A DNA stretch of 64,000 nucleotides from Kingdonia uniflora (Eukaryota; Streptophyta; Magnoliopsida; Ranunculales; Circaeasteraceae). The stretch covers positions 434,001 through 498,000 of the forward strand of contig JACGCM010002885.1 of the NCBI GenBank assembly GCA_014058105.1, in the 5' to 3' direction. The position numbers were made by a program, and so were the translations under genes. Under the pieces are notes generated by a model. It saw only the letters and a list, made by a program, of their open reading frames with translations, did no database searches and was not told the origin of the DNA. Below, piece after piece: positions 32,601-44,237 of this stretch; position 1 is the stretch's first letter; each line of letters starts with the position of its first letter.

Positions 32601-33695
32601 ATTATGAGCCTTTGTAGTTACGTGAAAGTATTTGGTATTTCTGTCTCCTACGTGAAGCCATTTAATCTTCGACTTTTGCCTCCAATACACCTCTTCTGTT
32701 TCCTCCCATCTATTGAGTAGTTTCGTTTGGGTAAGAAAGCACTTCTCAATTAGATCATTGGTGATATCTTCTTCCAACTAGAGTTGGAGTTGCAGCACCT
32801 CTCTCTCTAGTCTCATTTTATTTTTTTGGTGGGTTACGAAATTCTCTCTCCACAACTTAATGTCTATTTTTAGGTATCTTAGCTTCAACATAAGGCAAAA
32901 TAGTAGAGCAGCATGCAGCGCCTGTCCCCAGCTATTAACAATTAGGGTCTCAAACCCAGGTTCCTCTTCCCAGGACTGAAGGTATCAGAACAGGATATTA
33001 TGCGGCCTAGGAACTTAGCAGCACTCACCCATAATCAGTGAATGGTCGGAATGGGTCCTAGGCATCACCTTCATTCTCCAACCCGTGAATTTAGTTTGCC
33101 ATTATGCATTCTGTAAACATCTATCCAGAACCACCAGAGTTCGGTTAATTCTACTTTGAGCATTGCTCCAGGTAAACTGAAGTCCATTACTCTAGGCTAA
33201 TTTTGATAGCCGAGCAGTATCCAGAATATTATTGAAGTTCATTACTGTGTTAAGTTGGGGTAGTCTTCTCCCACTTTTCTCCGAGGTTCGCAACACCACA
33301 TTAAAGTCTCTAATGCATATCCATGGTTTTGTATTGGTTGCAGCAAAACTAGAGAGGTTAGTTCAAAGCGCTAACCTGTTAATTCTATTACAGTCTGCAT
33401 GAATAAACGTAAAGCAGCATTCCAAGTATTGCACTGTAATATGTTGTTTTGAAATCTCAATAATGCCAGGTTCATGCCTTCCTTTAGTCCATAGAATCCA
33501 TATGTTGCCTTTCTCCCCATTAAATTCATTGGTAATGATTTTGGTTTCATACCCCGGCAGAACAAAGTCCTTACAAAATATTTTTGGTTCAGCAATGCCC
33601 ACTATGTCTGGTATTGTTCTTGCAGTTATTTTTATGAGATATCGAGTTGTTTTTCTGTTCCCCAGCCCTTAAGCATTCCAGAAGAGAACTTTCAT
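29610..33695 (-). pseudogene. LINE ORF2: endonuclease, reverse transcriptase, zf-RVT region, RNase H
   Basis: The ATG at 33695-33693 starts MKVLFWNA*GLGNRK, the plant L1 endonuclease N-terminus with a stop where relatives have R. VGIAEPKI follows. Entry to the reverse transcriptase is YWRQKSKIKWLHVGDRNTKYF and NNSVPGPDGI (32777-32301). The palm motif LLFADDIFLF is near 31660. The post-RT region has KWPRSFIKEGDNIIRNYIW and GGLGVRSL (31292-30915). RNase H has VKIYCDRSAMGNPGPAWIGI and ATNYITEITAI (30174-29863), ending near 29610. Frame breaks and stops separate all blocks. It would have nicked the target and copied the element. Confidence 0.9.
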
Positions 33696-33770
33696 TAATC
33701 TTTGTGGGTAGACCATATAATTATTGGGGCTCTGGTATACACCTTGCCTCCTTTCAAAACTTGGTTAGGG

Positions 33771-35573
33771 CCTAGTTGCATTTGTTCTTCCTGTTCCATT
33801 TCATCCGACCAACTTGCAGGGTTTTAGGTTGTGTCGGACGTCATGTATCGCCTGAAAATAAGTTTCTCCCTCATTAGAAATTTCAGCTGTTGGTAGTTTC
33901 TTTGCACAATCTGCAGATGTTGTATTATCTATATTCTCAGATAGTGGTGATATCAGGATCTCTATGTCTTTTGTGTGTCTCTCCCCTGGCAGACTCGGGC
34001 TGCTATCCTTCTCTTTTGACGGTACTGAGTTGGACTGTTCTATATCTGCCTCCACATCCCTTAGTGTTGCAAACTTCATTACTGAGCTAGCATCGCTGTT
34101 CTCTTTGGGTGATGTGGGTTGTTTGCTGTTGCTCTTTGTTCATGACCATTCAGAGTTAGCAGGAATTTTTTCATGTTGGTGCAAATGATTCGCTGGCCTT
34201 GGCATGCCTAGGGGGAAGATTGGTGGTGAAGCCGTACTACTCTCTTCCAGTGTCTCATGTATGTTTGCTTGCATGATCAGTATTTTTTCTTCCCATGTCC
34301 TTGGTTTGGGGTTGATTCTCATGGATTATGGCGCCTTGGTTGCCCCTACTATCCTTAGGACCTCCTTGTGTTGGCTTCGGCTTGTTCTTGATTAGATCCA
34401 AGTCATTCAACCAAAATACTTTTTGTACTATTTTGCATTCGGCAATAATGTTCCCAACATTTTTGTAGTGATTGCAGTATTTTGGGACTTAATGTAGTGT
34501 ACTTCTTGTTTGATGATGTTGCCATCCACCTCAAGCAGAATGTAGTCAGGGATTGGTTTTGACAGGTCGATATCAACTAGCACATTCGCATGGTATCCAT
34601 AGTCTTGATTTTGTGTCGAGTGATCGAGCTAAATAAAAGTTCCAATCGTCTTCACAAGTGACATAATATTTTTTTTGCTCCACATTTCTATAGGCAACCC
34701 AGGGAATTTACACCCAATCAAAGCATTTGAATTACAATTTCTATCCACCAAAAGGAATGGGTTATAAGGCATAAGTCTCATAGGTATTTGTTCGACCATC
34801 CTGGGCCCTCTGCCCCATATATAAATCTTGTCCTCCTCGGACTCCAGTTTGATAATAAAGAACCCTTTGCCTATCAGAATCAATTTTCATGTGCCCTTAA
34901 TCTTCCAATTTGTTCTTGCGTATGCTTGTACCGTTACGAGCTTGATCTTCTGTAGGTCCAACCGGCCGATCAGACTATATTGATATGTTGAGATACCTTC
35001 AGACAATTCAGCCCTAGGGATTGAGATAATTGGTGTGTCTCCTCTTCTTCCAGTTGTAATAAACCCAGTCGGTTCCTTGCTTTTCGTTACTGTGCCTCGA
35101 ACCTTGTCAGCAAACGTTTGGCATGGTGTTCCTCCATTTGGGCCAGGGATGTTACCATGGGAAGTAGAAACCCTCCCCATAGCTTGGTTTCCCATGAGTT
35201 CATTTTCTGGTTGGATTGCCTTTGTGGTGTTTACTTCCCCCGTAGCCTTACCCGTGAATCCCCAGGGACATATAACTCGTTCTTGAGTCGTATGTGCCAA
35301 AATGGAGTCAGAGATTTTACTCTGTAGGGCCTGAGTCCCATGCAGAACCTGATCATCATCTCCCTGATAATCTGTTGCTGAAGGTATAGTCAGAGTTAGA
35401 TTGTTGTTTGTTGTTGCATCAGTATACATCGTGAGGGTTGATTGCAGTTTTAGGATTTCGGTGAGAATGGTTGTAGGGTGATTATTATCCAGCAATTTTT
35501 TTTCTCCTATCGAATGGATTCCTCGAGTGATGATGTCTTGAAGGAGTTTGAGAGTTACAATATCTATCTCCAT
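33771..35573 (-). pseudogene. LINE ORF1 (DUF4283, RNA-binding)
   Basis: From 35573 the frame runs through a low-complexity N-terminal part into a DUF4283-type domain (SLIGRLDLQKIKL, one stop, then GKGFFIIKLESEEDK, PMRLMPYNPF and FPGLPIEMWS). The knuckle near 34475-34430 reads YCNHYKNVGNIIAEC, where a C and an H of the expected CCHC are replaced by Y and N. The C-terminal part extends to about 33771. It would bind LINE RNA as ORF1p. Confidence 0.8.
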
Positions 35574-35666
35574 TACGATTGCTAGCTCACTTAGGATTTG
35601 GTGGTTTTGATGAAGAATTACGCATCACTCATACTTATGTTTAAATTACTTGTTGAGATATCTCAG

Positions 35667-36600
35667 TTCATTACATACAATAACTGTTATTAATGTTATA
35701 TTAGGCTGGACTGCTGGATCAAAAAATAGAAAAAGGATGCTAACACGGTAACATAATTTTAAGACCTTCTGCCATATACTCACTCAAATAACTAATGCAT
35801 CAAGCACCTATATAATGTCTTGGACATCAAGGTAACACCTATTTAAAAATAAATTATAGCAGAATTACCCAGTGTAGGCAAAGGTAAAAGCATTACCCTA
35901 AGTATTTTCTTACAAATCACTTAAAGCGTTAATTGAAAAGTGAAGAGACCGCTTAATGATAAAAAATATATTTCGGATATTAAAAATATAAAATGATAAA
36001 CATTCATGTAAAACCGTAGTGCACTATTATCACATTAAAGTTCATAATAATTAAATACAACTTTCCATAAATCAATAAGTAAATTGTGAGATCATTGAAT
36101 ATTTTCTTCATGTTTTTTTTTCAAGGTCGAAGTCCAACTTTGTGGGTTATGGGAGAGATAATGCAAATAGAAAAGAGAGAGAAACCTAATAAGAGCTTCT
36201 CCGACAGGGTGTAGGTTCGCTTGAGCCTTGCAAAACCTACACCCAATACCCTCTTAGGAGACGTTCTCTCTCCTACATAGAGTTAAGTAATCCAAACATT
36301 ATGTATAAGATGATGCTAGTCGGCAAAGTGGGAGTCGCGATGCTCTCCAAGATTTTAAATCCTAGATGTACTCCTTCTAATCTCAGTTGTTTATTTACCT
36401 ATAGTATTTAACAAGGGAATCACGGCTTTTAGTTAGCCATATAGTATCTCAGAGGGATATTCTCTGATCCTAACCATGGTAGCACGGACCAACTTAAACA
36501 CAAGCTTGGTACGTATGACACTCAAGGCACGTGCCTCAAGTAAGCCTAATTATTCATCTCTTTCAATTGTCTTTTTAACACAATATCACATAAGATATTT
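35667..36600. other. AT-rich spacer with a short perfect inverted repeat
   Basis: No gene seen. GGGTGTAGGTT (36207-36217) and AACCTACACCC (36234-36244) are perfect 11-bp inverted arms around a 16-base loop. Around 36560-36625 there are also nested palindromic ATCACATAAGAT words. Confidence 0.5.
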
Positions 36601-36611
36601 TTGATATTATG

Positions 36612-36990
36612 TGATCTTATGTGATATGGCATAATACTATACCGACTAAAGTGCAAGTCATGAACTGGAAAGTGTGGAAGAAGATCCTTCCAGTTGATTC
36701 ACTTATACAAAAATATGTCTGCCTACCTTCAAATTGTTGTTCTTGTGCTCATGGTCACTCTGAAAATTTGGATCACTTATTGGTACATGGGGAGTTTGCA
36801 ACAGATTTATAGAGATATTTTAGCAAAGCTTGTGGAGTTCCTTACATTAAAAATCAATCAGTATGAGCTAGACAGTGCAGCTGGTGGAACCTAGCAAAGA
36901 TGAGATCACATATGGGCATCCTGAGAGGGTTGTTTCCTTCATTCATTTGCTGGGAAATTTAAAAAAGCAGATGCAGTTTCATATTTGAGT
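36612..36990 (+). pseudogene. LINE/RNase H-type remnant, zf-RVT half (left of gypsy insertion)
   Basis: The plus strand reads IWHNTIPTKVQVMNWKVWKK and LPSNCCSCAHGHSENLDHLL, the zinc-binding zf-RVT domain (C-x2-C ... H). A shifted frame gives FSKACGVPYIKNQSV, SWWNLAKMRSHMGILRGL and PSFICWEI. These are typical of LINE-derived 'ribonuclease H-like' proteins of plants. Its RNase H half lies at 43345-43840, beyond the gypsy element. Confidence 0.75.
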
Positions 36991-37208
36991 TTAAACCTAT
37001 GTAACACATGGACACTCCATATTCCAAAAAAAAATTGTGTCCAAACGTATAGGACACTTGGACACACCGACACTCATGTGGACACTCCAACAGATACTTC
37101 TTCCTTAGATCATCAACTTTTTGACACAGTTTTTAGAAAGTTTCCAATTCTTATACATGTTATTCAGCCCTACTAACTATTATCATTGTTTTATGTTTGT
37201 TATTAATT
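36991..37208. other. Spacer with GGACAC-rich words
   Basis: Contains repeated GGACAC/GACACT words (37005-37085). Similar words occur right of the gypsy element (43135-43175). No gene. Confidence 0.4.
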
Positions 37209-37213
37209 GTAAA

Positions 37214-37831
37214 TGATCCAGGAGGGTTTAGGGACGTTTTGATGTGAACTAAAATGTGAAGAATGAAATTGTCGAAGACTGATATTGTCAAAGTCGTTCG
37301 AACGAGCTTGGATGCCATTCGAACGAGTGGTCATGTTTCTAGGGCTGAAGACTAATTATTGTAAAGTCGTTCGAACGGGCTTGGATGCAGTTCGAACGAG
37401 AAATTTATTTTTGCGATTTTGGATTTTGTTCGTCAAAGTCGTTTGAACGAGCTTAGATGCCGTCCGAATGAGTTATCATGTTTCTACGGCTAGAGACCAA
37501 TTATCGTAAAGTCGTTCGAACAGGCTTGGATGTCGCTTGAATGAGCTTGGCGTAGGTTTGCTTTAGATATTATTATGAGACGTTGGGTTTGCCTCGTGAT
37601 CCGTTCTACTGGTATTTTTAGTTCCCTAGTATATAAAGGGTACTTAGGTTATTTTCTAAGGGAGGTTAGTTCAATAAAAGTTCTGAGAGAGAAGCTTAGG
37701 GATTGAGAGTAATTATATTGTAATTAACTTCGTTTAAGCAATTGAAGCTCTTAAAGGGATTTTCCCAACCAATCGGTAGTTCTTCTTATAATTATTCGTT
37801 TTAGGGTTTTCTCTCTTCGTATTTTGGATTA
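37214..37831 (+). repeat. Gypsy 5' LTR
   Basis: Its U3 holds about six to eight GTCGTTCGAACGAGCTTGGAT-like motifs, then GTTTGCCTCGTGATCCGTTC and a TATA box (GTATATAAAG) near 37630. Both stretches closely match the copia LTR. Confidence 0.9.
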
Positions 37832-37982
37832 AATGGTTTCAGTTTTCCAGTTACGATTCTCACGGGGTGATTGTGGTTTATAGTCTCTACACGTGACCGT
37901 CACAAGCAAACTAAAGAGAAGTTAGTGAGTCCGTTGAAGATTTAGCGAAAAACCCAATTCGAAGAAGAAAGACGATTTTGAG

Positions 37983-40900
37983 ATGGGCTATTCCAACGAT
38001 TGACTCGCGACTTTGGAAACGACAGTTTCTGACTTATCTTCTACTATAGAGGAGTTGGTAGAACAATTGCATCTCACGAACTTCGCGAAGGCTTCCGCTT
38101 CGGTGAAACGGCGAGGCCGCTCGAGGAAGAAATGGGTTATGGAGGTCGATGGAGATGAGGATATTGCGGAGATAGATAGCAATTCTAGTGATGCCAAATC
38201 CGTTAAGGAGCGCCCGAGTTTTGGTAAGTTAATGAATCTTATGCGTAATCTTTGTATTGACTTTAAGATTGAAATTCCGGTATTCGATGGTTCAGTCGAT
38301 GCCGAGAAGTTGGATAATTGGTTAGAGACCTATTTTTTTGTTTATGAATATTCCAACGCTCAGAAAATTTGTTTTCTGTACTTTGAAATTCGTAAGTCAT
38401 TCACTAACGTGGTGGAAATCCTATCAGAAATGCTACGAAGTAGAAAGTTTGAGTTAGAAAGAATTCAAGGTTTTGGTGAAGAAGCAATTCTATCCAATTG
38501 GGTATGAACAGGAGCGATGGTACAAATGGCCCAATTTGCGCCAAAGATTTGGGTAATCCGTACAACAATTCACTGCGGAGTTTCATAACCAAGCATTGGT
38601 TTTGGATATTGATGTGGATGTGTACAAGGTATTCATGAAATATATACGGGAAGTTTGTCGGAGTTCATTAGAAGAGAATTAAAACTCTTTAATGTAGAAA
38701 ATATCGAAGATGCTACCGTTAAAGCAATTGCTATTGAAGGCAAGTACTTGTAGAATGGCATGAAAAACGACAAGAGTAAGTCGGGGTACATGTCTACTTT
38801 GAAGTATGATCAGAAAAGGGAGTCCAAAGGAGATGGGTCTTTATCCAAGGGGAATATCTGTAGTAATTGTAAGGCTAATAGGCACATTTCAGATAAATGT
38901 TGGAAATTTTACCCGGAGCTTCGGCCGAAGGAGGAGAGGGGCAAGAAAGAGAAACGTGCACTAACCGCAATGATTGTAGATCTTCTAGATTTAGATAAGC
39001 CAAATTTTAAGCTTACTCTAATGTTCAAGCAACCTTTAGCTATCGACGAGGCGAGTCGGGAAGAACTTTTTTATGTCAACATTCAGGTGAAGCAGAGCCT
39101 AGTCTAGGCCATCATTGATTTGGGTAGTCAGAAGAATTTAATTTTTGAGGTGGTGGTGAAGAGGATAGGTTTGGCTAGTGTGGCTCATCCCAAGCCGCAT
39201 GGTTTGGGTTAGATTCAGAAAGATGCAGAGTTGAAGATCACTAAGCAGTGTACGTTCAAGTTTGCGATTACTAAGAAGTTTATTTACGAAGTGACATGTG
39301 AGGTGGTTCTGTTGGACGTGTGTCAAGTCATTTTGGGTAGCCCTTATCTTTGGGAACGAGATGCAATCCTTTACCGTAAAGCTCGCAAGTATCGTCTTGT
39401 GAAGGAGGGGACGAAGTTTCATATCAATGCGTGCAAGGAACATATCACTACCAGTAATTTAGTAACGGTGACTCAGGCGAAGTGGTTGGTTAATACGAGC
39501 GGTAATTTTTTATTGTCGTTGGTGCAACCGGTTCAAGGGGATCCATCGGCTAAGGGATTGTCTTCTTTGGCAATGTCTCCTAAGGAACAAACTGATATGG
39601 GGAAGTTATAACATGAGTATGGAGACTTGTTTCTGGGCATAGAAGGGATGTCACATAAGAGGGATGTGAGCATGATATCACCTTGGTGAATGGTGGGCCA
39701 CTACCTAATATTGGGTTATATTGGGTTATATTGGACTTCTATTACAGAGTTTGATGAGATCAAGAAATAGATGCAAGAACTCTTTGAGCAAGGAGTAATC
39801 TAAGTTCTTCACCTTACGGTTCACCGGTGTTATTGGTGTCGAAGAAGGATGCGTCTTGGAGGATGTGTGCAGATTATCGGGCGCTGAACAAGATTATTGT
39901 GAAGAATCGGTATCCGCTTCCACGGATTGATGAACTTTTAAATGAGTTGTAGATGGCTCAATTTTTCACCAAGTTGGATCTTAAGTCAGGTTACCTTCAA
40001 GTTAGAATCCGGGAAGAAGATGCTTGGAAGACAGCTTTCAAAACCAAATAAGGACTATTTGAGTGGTTGGTGATGCCCTTTGGGTTATGCAATGCTCCGA
40101 CAATGTTTATGCGGTTAATGAATGAGGTACTTCGTGTTTTTATTTATGATTTTGTGATTGTGTATTTGGATGATATCTTAATATATAGTCATACATGGAA
40201 GGAACACCTTGGGCATTTACGTAAAGTGTTGGGCGTTTTGCGATCACAACAACTTTTTCTAAACGAGTGCGAGTTTGGGAAGAGGGAGCTAGTATATTTG
40301 GGATTTAATGTTGGTGGCGGCGAGCTTAAGGTCGATCCAGAGAAAGTCTCAGTCATTATTACTTGGCCTCGACCCCGTACAGTGATGGAAGTGAGGAGTT
40401 TTATGGGTTCTTGTCAGTACTTATGGAAGTTTATTCAGCATTTTTCACAAATAGCCGCACCGTTACAATCTTTGACAAAGACCGGAGTATAGTTTATATG
40501 GGAAGAACACCATGAGAAGACTATTCTGTTACTGAAGCACAAGATTATAGATGCACTAGTGTTAGCATTGCCCAATTTGCAGTGGCCTTTTGAGGTGGAG
40601 ACAGATGCATCAGACTATGCATTGAGGGCAATCCTTTTACAGAATGGGAAGCCAATTGCTTACCATTATGAGGTATTTACAGGAGCAGTACGCAACTATC
40701 CTACCTACGATAAGGAGTTCTACGTGTTATATGAATCAGTGAAATATTGGTGGAGTTACTTATTGGGGATTGAGGTTGTGGTACATTCAGATCACAAACC
40801 ATTACAGTTCTTATCTACGGAATCCAAGCTACAACAAGCTCGCCATATGAAGTAGATGTCGTACCTTTAGCAGTTTACCTTATTAATCAATTATAAGAAA

Positions 40901-42260
40901 GGAGTAGGCAACAAATTGGGTAGTATGTTATCTCGACGCCCATTACCAACTTTTCCGCTTTGTTGGTAGTTACGCAGATACAACCAATTGTTCCTTCTGA
41001 GTACGTTTCAGGGTCTGACGACGACAAGGAGCTTAATGTGATTCATAAAAAGTTGCTACAAGGCAAGATATGCGAGTATATTTTGAAGGATGGTTTGTTT
41101 TATAGGGGCAGTCTATTATGTATTCCAGAGGGTGGAAACTGTTTGTATTGGATTCGAGAGGCATATTGTTCCCGGGTGGCAGGTCATTTTGGGGTTGAGA
41201 AGACTCTTTTAAATTTGCAGTGTTATGTCTATTAGCCAAAGATGCAGGTGGATGTTGCTTGTGTGGTTCGTGGTTGCGTGCTATGTAACACATCGAAGCC
41301 TTCCAATCAGAAGATAGGACTGTACTTGCCATTACCGGTTCCTAGCCGATCTTGGGATAACATTTCGATGGATTTTTTGGGTGGTTTGCTCATGACCAGG
41401 TGTAAGAATGAATATTTGTCTATGGTGGTAGATCGATTCAGTAAGATGATTGTTCTTATTCCATGCTAGAAGACGGTCACCGAGGAAGGAGCAGCGCGAT
41501 TATTTTTCAGGGACGTTTGGAGGAATTTCGGGCTCTATTATTTCTTATAGGGATAGCCGCTTTTTGGGGCATTTCTAGAGATTGTTATGGGGGATGATAG
41601 ACACTAAGTTCAGGAGAAGTACCACTTTTTATCTACAAACGGACGGGCAAACAGAGGTAGTTAATCGTACTTTGGTACATTTACTACGGGAATTACATTC
41701 TAAGCATCCTAAAACTTGGGATGAGAGTTTACCGTATCTTCAGTTTGCATTTAACCGGGCGATTAATGGTTCCACTTTGAAGTCTCCATTTGAAATTTGT
41801 TTGGGGTACTTGCCTCAAAGCTCTTTAGATTTGGCTTTTAGTCTTGGCGACAAGACGGTGTCAGGGAAGGAGGAAGAGGAACAAGTTAAAGCTCAGCGTT
41901 TCATTCAGAGGATAAGCAAGGTTTATGAGGCAGTTGGAGAACAATTTACGAAGACTCAAGTGAAGTACAAGGCTCGCCACGATAAGTATCAGGTTAAGTG
42001 TACTTTTTAAGAGGGCGACCTAGTTTGGTTGCATTTGGGTAAAGAACGGCTTAATCGGGAAGGTAAGAAGCTCAAACATATCCATTATGGTCCATTTTTG
42101 ATACTCAAGAAGATTAGCGACAATGAATTCTAGTTGGATTTGCCACCTTTAATGAAGATGTATTCGGTGATTAATGCCGAGCATTTGAAGCTATTTGAGC
42201 CGTCTCTTTTAGATGAAGGCTTTACAATCGATACTCGCCTACCGTCAGTTGATGACTTAT
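37983..42260 (+). pseudogene. Gypsy gag-pol remnant
   Basis: Gag (about 37983-39100) includes EIPVFDGSVDAEKLDNWLE and a zinc knuckle-like CSNCKANRHISDKCWKFYP. A protease-like AIIDLGSQKNLI is near 39108, with the catalytic DSG replaced by DLG. Reverse transcriptase (39800-40490) has [12 protein letters not shown] entry, MPFGLCNAPTMF and the catalytic YLDDILIYS. RNase H (40559-40855) has FEVETDASDYALRAIL and HSDHKPLQFL. Integrase (41160-41990) has AGHFGVEKTL, CVLCNTSKP, MDFLGGL, TDGQTEVVNRTL and LPYLQFAFN. Many stops are present, several at CAG/CAA/TGG-type positions, so it is dead. Confidence 0.92.
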
Positions 42261-42474
42261 AGATGGAAATAGAAGATCCATTGCAGGAGGATAGAATTCT
42301 AGAGAGGAAAGTACATACTACAAGATGGGGTAGTATTGAATCGTTCTGAGTTGGGAAGAAGGGTCAGCTACCTAGTAAGTCGAAGTGGTACAGTAGGGAA
42401 ATGGGCAGCGCCGCATTCCCACATCTCCAGTTCTTGCTTGAGCAGGAGCTCGGCTCCTAAAAGGGGGAGCCATG

Positions 42475-42988
42475 ATAGAATGAGTGGTCATGTTTCTAGG
42501 GCTGAAGACCAATTATCGTAAAGTCGTTCGAACGGGCTTGGATGTCGTTCGAACAAGAACTCTGTTTTCACAGTTTTGAACTTTGTTCGTCAAAGTCGTT
42601 CGAACGAGTTTGGATGCTGTTCGAACGAGTTGTCATACTTCAAGGGCTGAAGACCAATTATCTTAAAGTTGTTAAAACAGGCTTAGATGCCGTTCGAATG
42701 AGCTTAGAATAGGTTTGTTTTAAATGTTATTCTAAGACGTTAGGTTTGCCTCGAGATCTGTTCTACTGGTATTTTTAGTTCCCTAGTATATAATGGGGAC
42801 TTAGGCTATTTTCTTAGGAAGATTAGTTTAATAAAAGTTATGAGAGATAAGTTTTGGGCTTGAGAGTAATTCCATTGTAATTAACTTCGCTTAAGCAATT
42901 GAAGCTCTTAAAGAGATTTTCCCAACCAATTGGTGGTTCTTCTTACAATTATTCGTTTTAGGGTTTTCTCTCTTCGTATTGTGGATTA
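42475..42988 (+). repeat. Gypsy 3' LTR, shortened at its 5' end
   Basis: It aligns with the 5' LTR from GAGTGGTCATGTTTCTAGGG onward but lacks about the first 100 bases. The polypurine tract AAAAGGGGGAGCCATGATAG runs straight into the shortened U3. Confidence 0.85.
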
Positions 42989-42993
42989 ATAAA

Positions 42994-43330
42994 TTAACCC
43001 ATAAGTTACTATTACAATTATATATTCCTAGTACATTCATATATAATAAGACACAATACATAAAACATGAAAAATGATACTATATGTTTAGGTAAAAGGC
43101 CGTGTTTGAGCTTTCACTAATTTTGAAATTGCTATGCCCGACACCTCGTACCTGTGTTGGACACTGACACGCATACCCGTATCAATGTTACGTAGTTCTA
43201 AACCCATAGTATCTCAAGATATCATCTACAACTAAGTAAGATGGATACAAGACATTCAAGGAAAGCTAAATGTTATTATGGAAAGTAATTACTCGGATTT
43301 AATATCTCTACATGTGTTGTAGCTAAACAA
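42994..43330. other. AT-rich spacer, no gene seen
   Basis: Contains GGACACTGACACG-type words at about 43150, echoing those left of the gypsy element. Confidence 0.4.
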
Positions 43331-43344
43331 AAGGAAAATGAAGT

Positions 43345-43840
43345 GTAAGCCTCTATAACTGGTTAGATGGTTAAAACCAATACCAGGACACTTCAAACTA
43401 AACACAGATGGGTCTGCTTCCAGCTCTTCTCTGTTGTGTGAAGCAGGTACGACAATTTTTGATTGGACTTGAATCAAATACAATTGTTGATCTATATGAT
43501 GTCCTTGTGGGATTACAATTTTTCATACAACATGACTAGTTCCCACTCACTGTTAAGGTAGATTTAGAAATAATTGTTGATTGCTACAACTATGTTGGCA
43601 AGGTATCTCCCTATTTTAGTGGAGTGTGGCAGAAAATTATTGAGATTGCTAGACATAAGAATATTAGATTGCAACATATATATAGAGAAGGAAACAACGT
43701 ACCTGATGGCTTGGCTAAGGATGATACTCTTCAGATCACTCAAAATATTGGCTTGTGAGCACACTTCCTAGAAATGTAAGAGCCTCTTACATTCTAGATG
43801 AGATGGGGATAGCTAATATAAGGAAATAAGATTGTTGTTT
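43345..43840 (+). pseudogene. LINE/RNase H-type remnant, RNase H half (right of gypsy insertion)
   Basis: The plus strand reads WLKPIPGHFKLNTDGSASSS, then after a gap KVDLEIIVDCYN and LQHIYREGNNVPDGLA. This gives the substrate-strand D, a central acidic residue and the DxLA tail of LINE-type RNase H. Stops are present. Strand, domain order and decay match 36612-36990, so the two are one unit opened by the gypsy element. Confidence 0.75.
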
Positions 43841-44084
43841 GTATTATTGTGCCCAGGGGCACAGGGAATAATATTTGAACTACTACTTTTCTTTTTACAA
43901 ACCTAACAATACTAGATGATCAAGTCTTCAGGTCATTGTCACTCCTCAATGTGAAAATCCCAAATTTGAATAAAAACAAAGAATGGGATATGGCAATGAG
44001 GAAGAGCTATAAGGACCAGGTACTGAGTATTACGAATAATAACTTACATCCGAAATAGCAGCCAAGAGTTATCAGAGTCCTCTA
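43841..44084. other. Tail of the remnant and target of the second LINE; no gene seen
   Basis: AT-rich 3'UTR-like sequence. GCTAAACAAGG at 44085-44095 is the left target-site duplication. Confidence 0.4.
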
Positions 44085-44237
44085 GCTAAACAAGGTTTTT
44101 TTTTTTTATTGGTCAACCATAATTATTAAGTAAAAGGGGTTACAAAAGTGGTTCCATCATTCCCGAGAGGCTCCTGAAGCCATCCAGGCGGGAATCCAAG
44201 CCACGAAAAAATACATTATCGCCCGTAGGCCTAGCTG

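Larger units (their letters stand above)
29144..35655 (-). mobile_element. L1-type LINE, full length (6.5 kb), decayed
   Basis: Flanked by identical 11-bp AGATATCTCAG at 29133-29143 and 35656-35666, a target-site duplication. On the minus strand it ends in a poly(A) run (29153-29144, seen as T on the plus strand). ORF1 and ORF2 follow the plant L1 order. The 3'UTR (about 29154-29610) carries eight GTCGTTCGAACGA-like motifs. Many stops and shifts show that it is dead. Confidence 0.92.
37214..42988 (+). mobile_element. Ty3/gypsy LTR retrotransposon, decayed
   Basis: The 5' LTR is 37214-37831, starting TGATCC and ending GGATTA. The 3' LTR ends in the same GGATTA at 42988. Flanks GTAAA (37209-37213) and ATAAA (42989-42993) form a 5-bp duplication with one mismatch. 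TGGTTTCAG, resembling an initiator-Met primer site, follows the 5' LTR, and AAAAGGGGGAG precedes the 3' LTR as the polypurine tract. The order RT, RNase H, integrase identifies gypsy. It splits an older LINE-type remnant. Confidence 0.92.
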
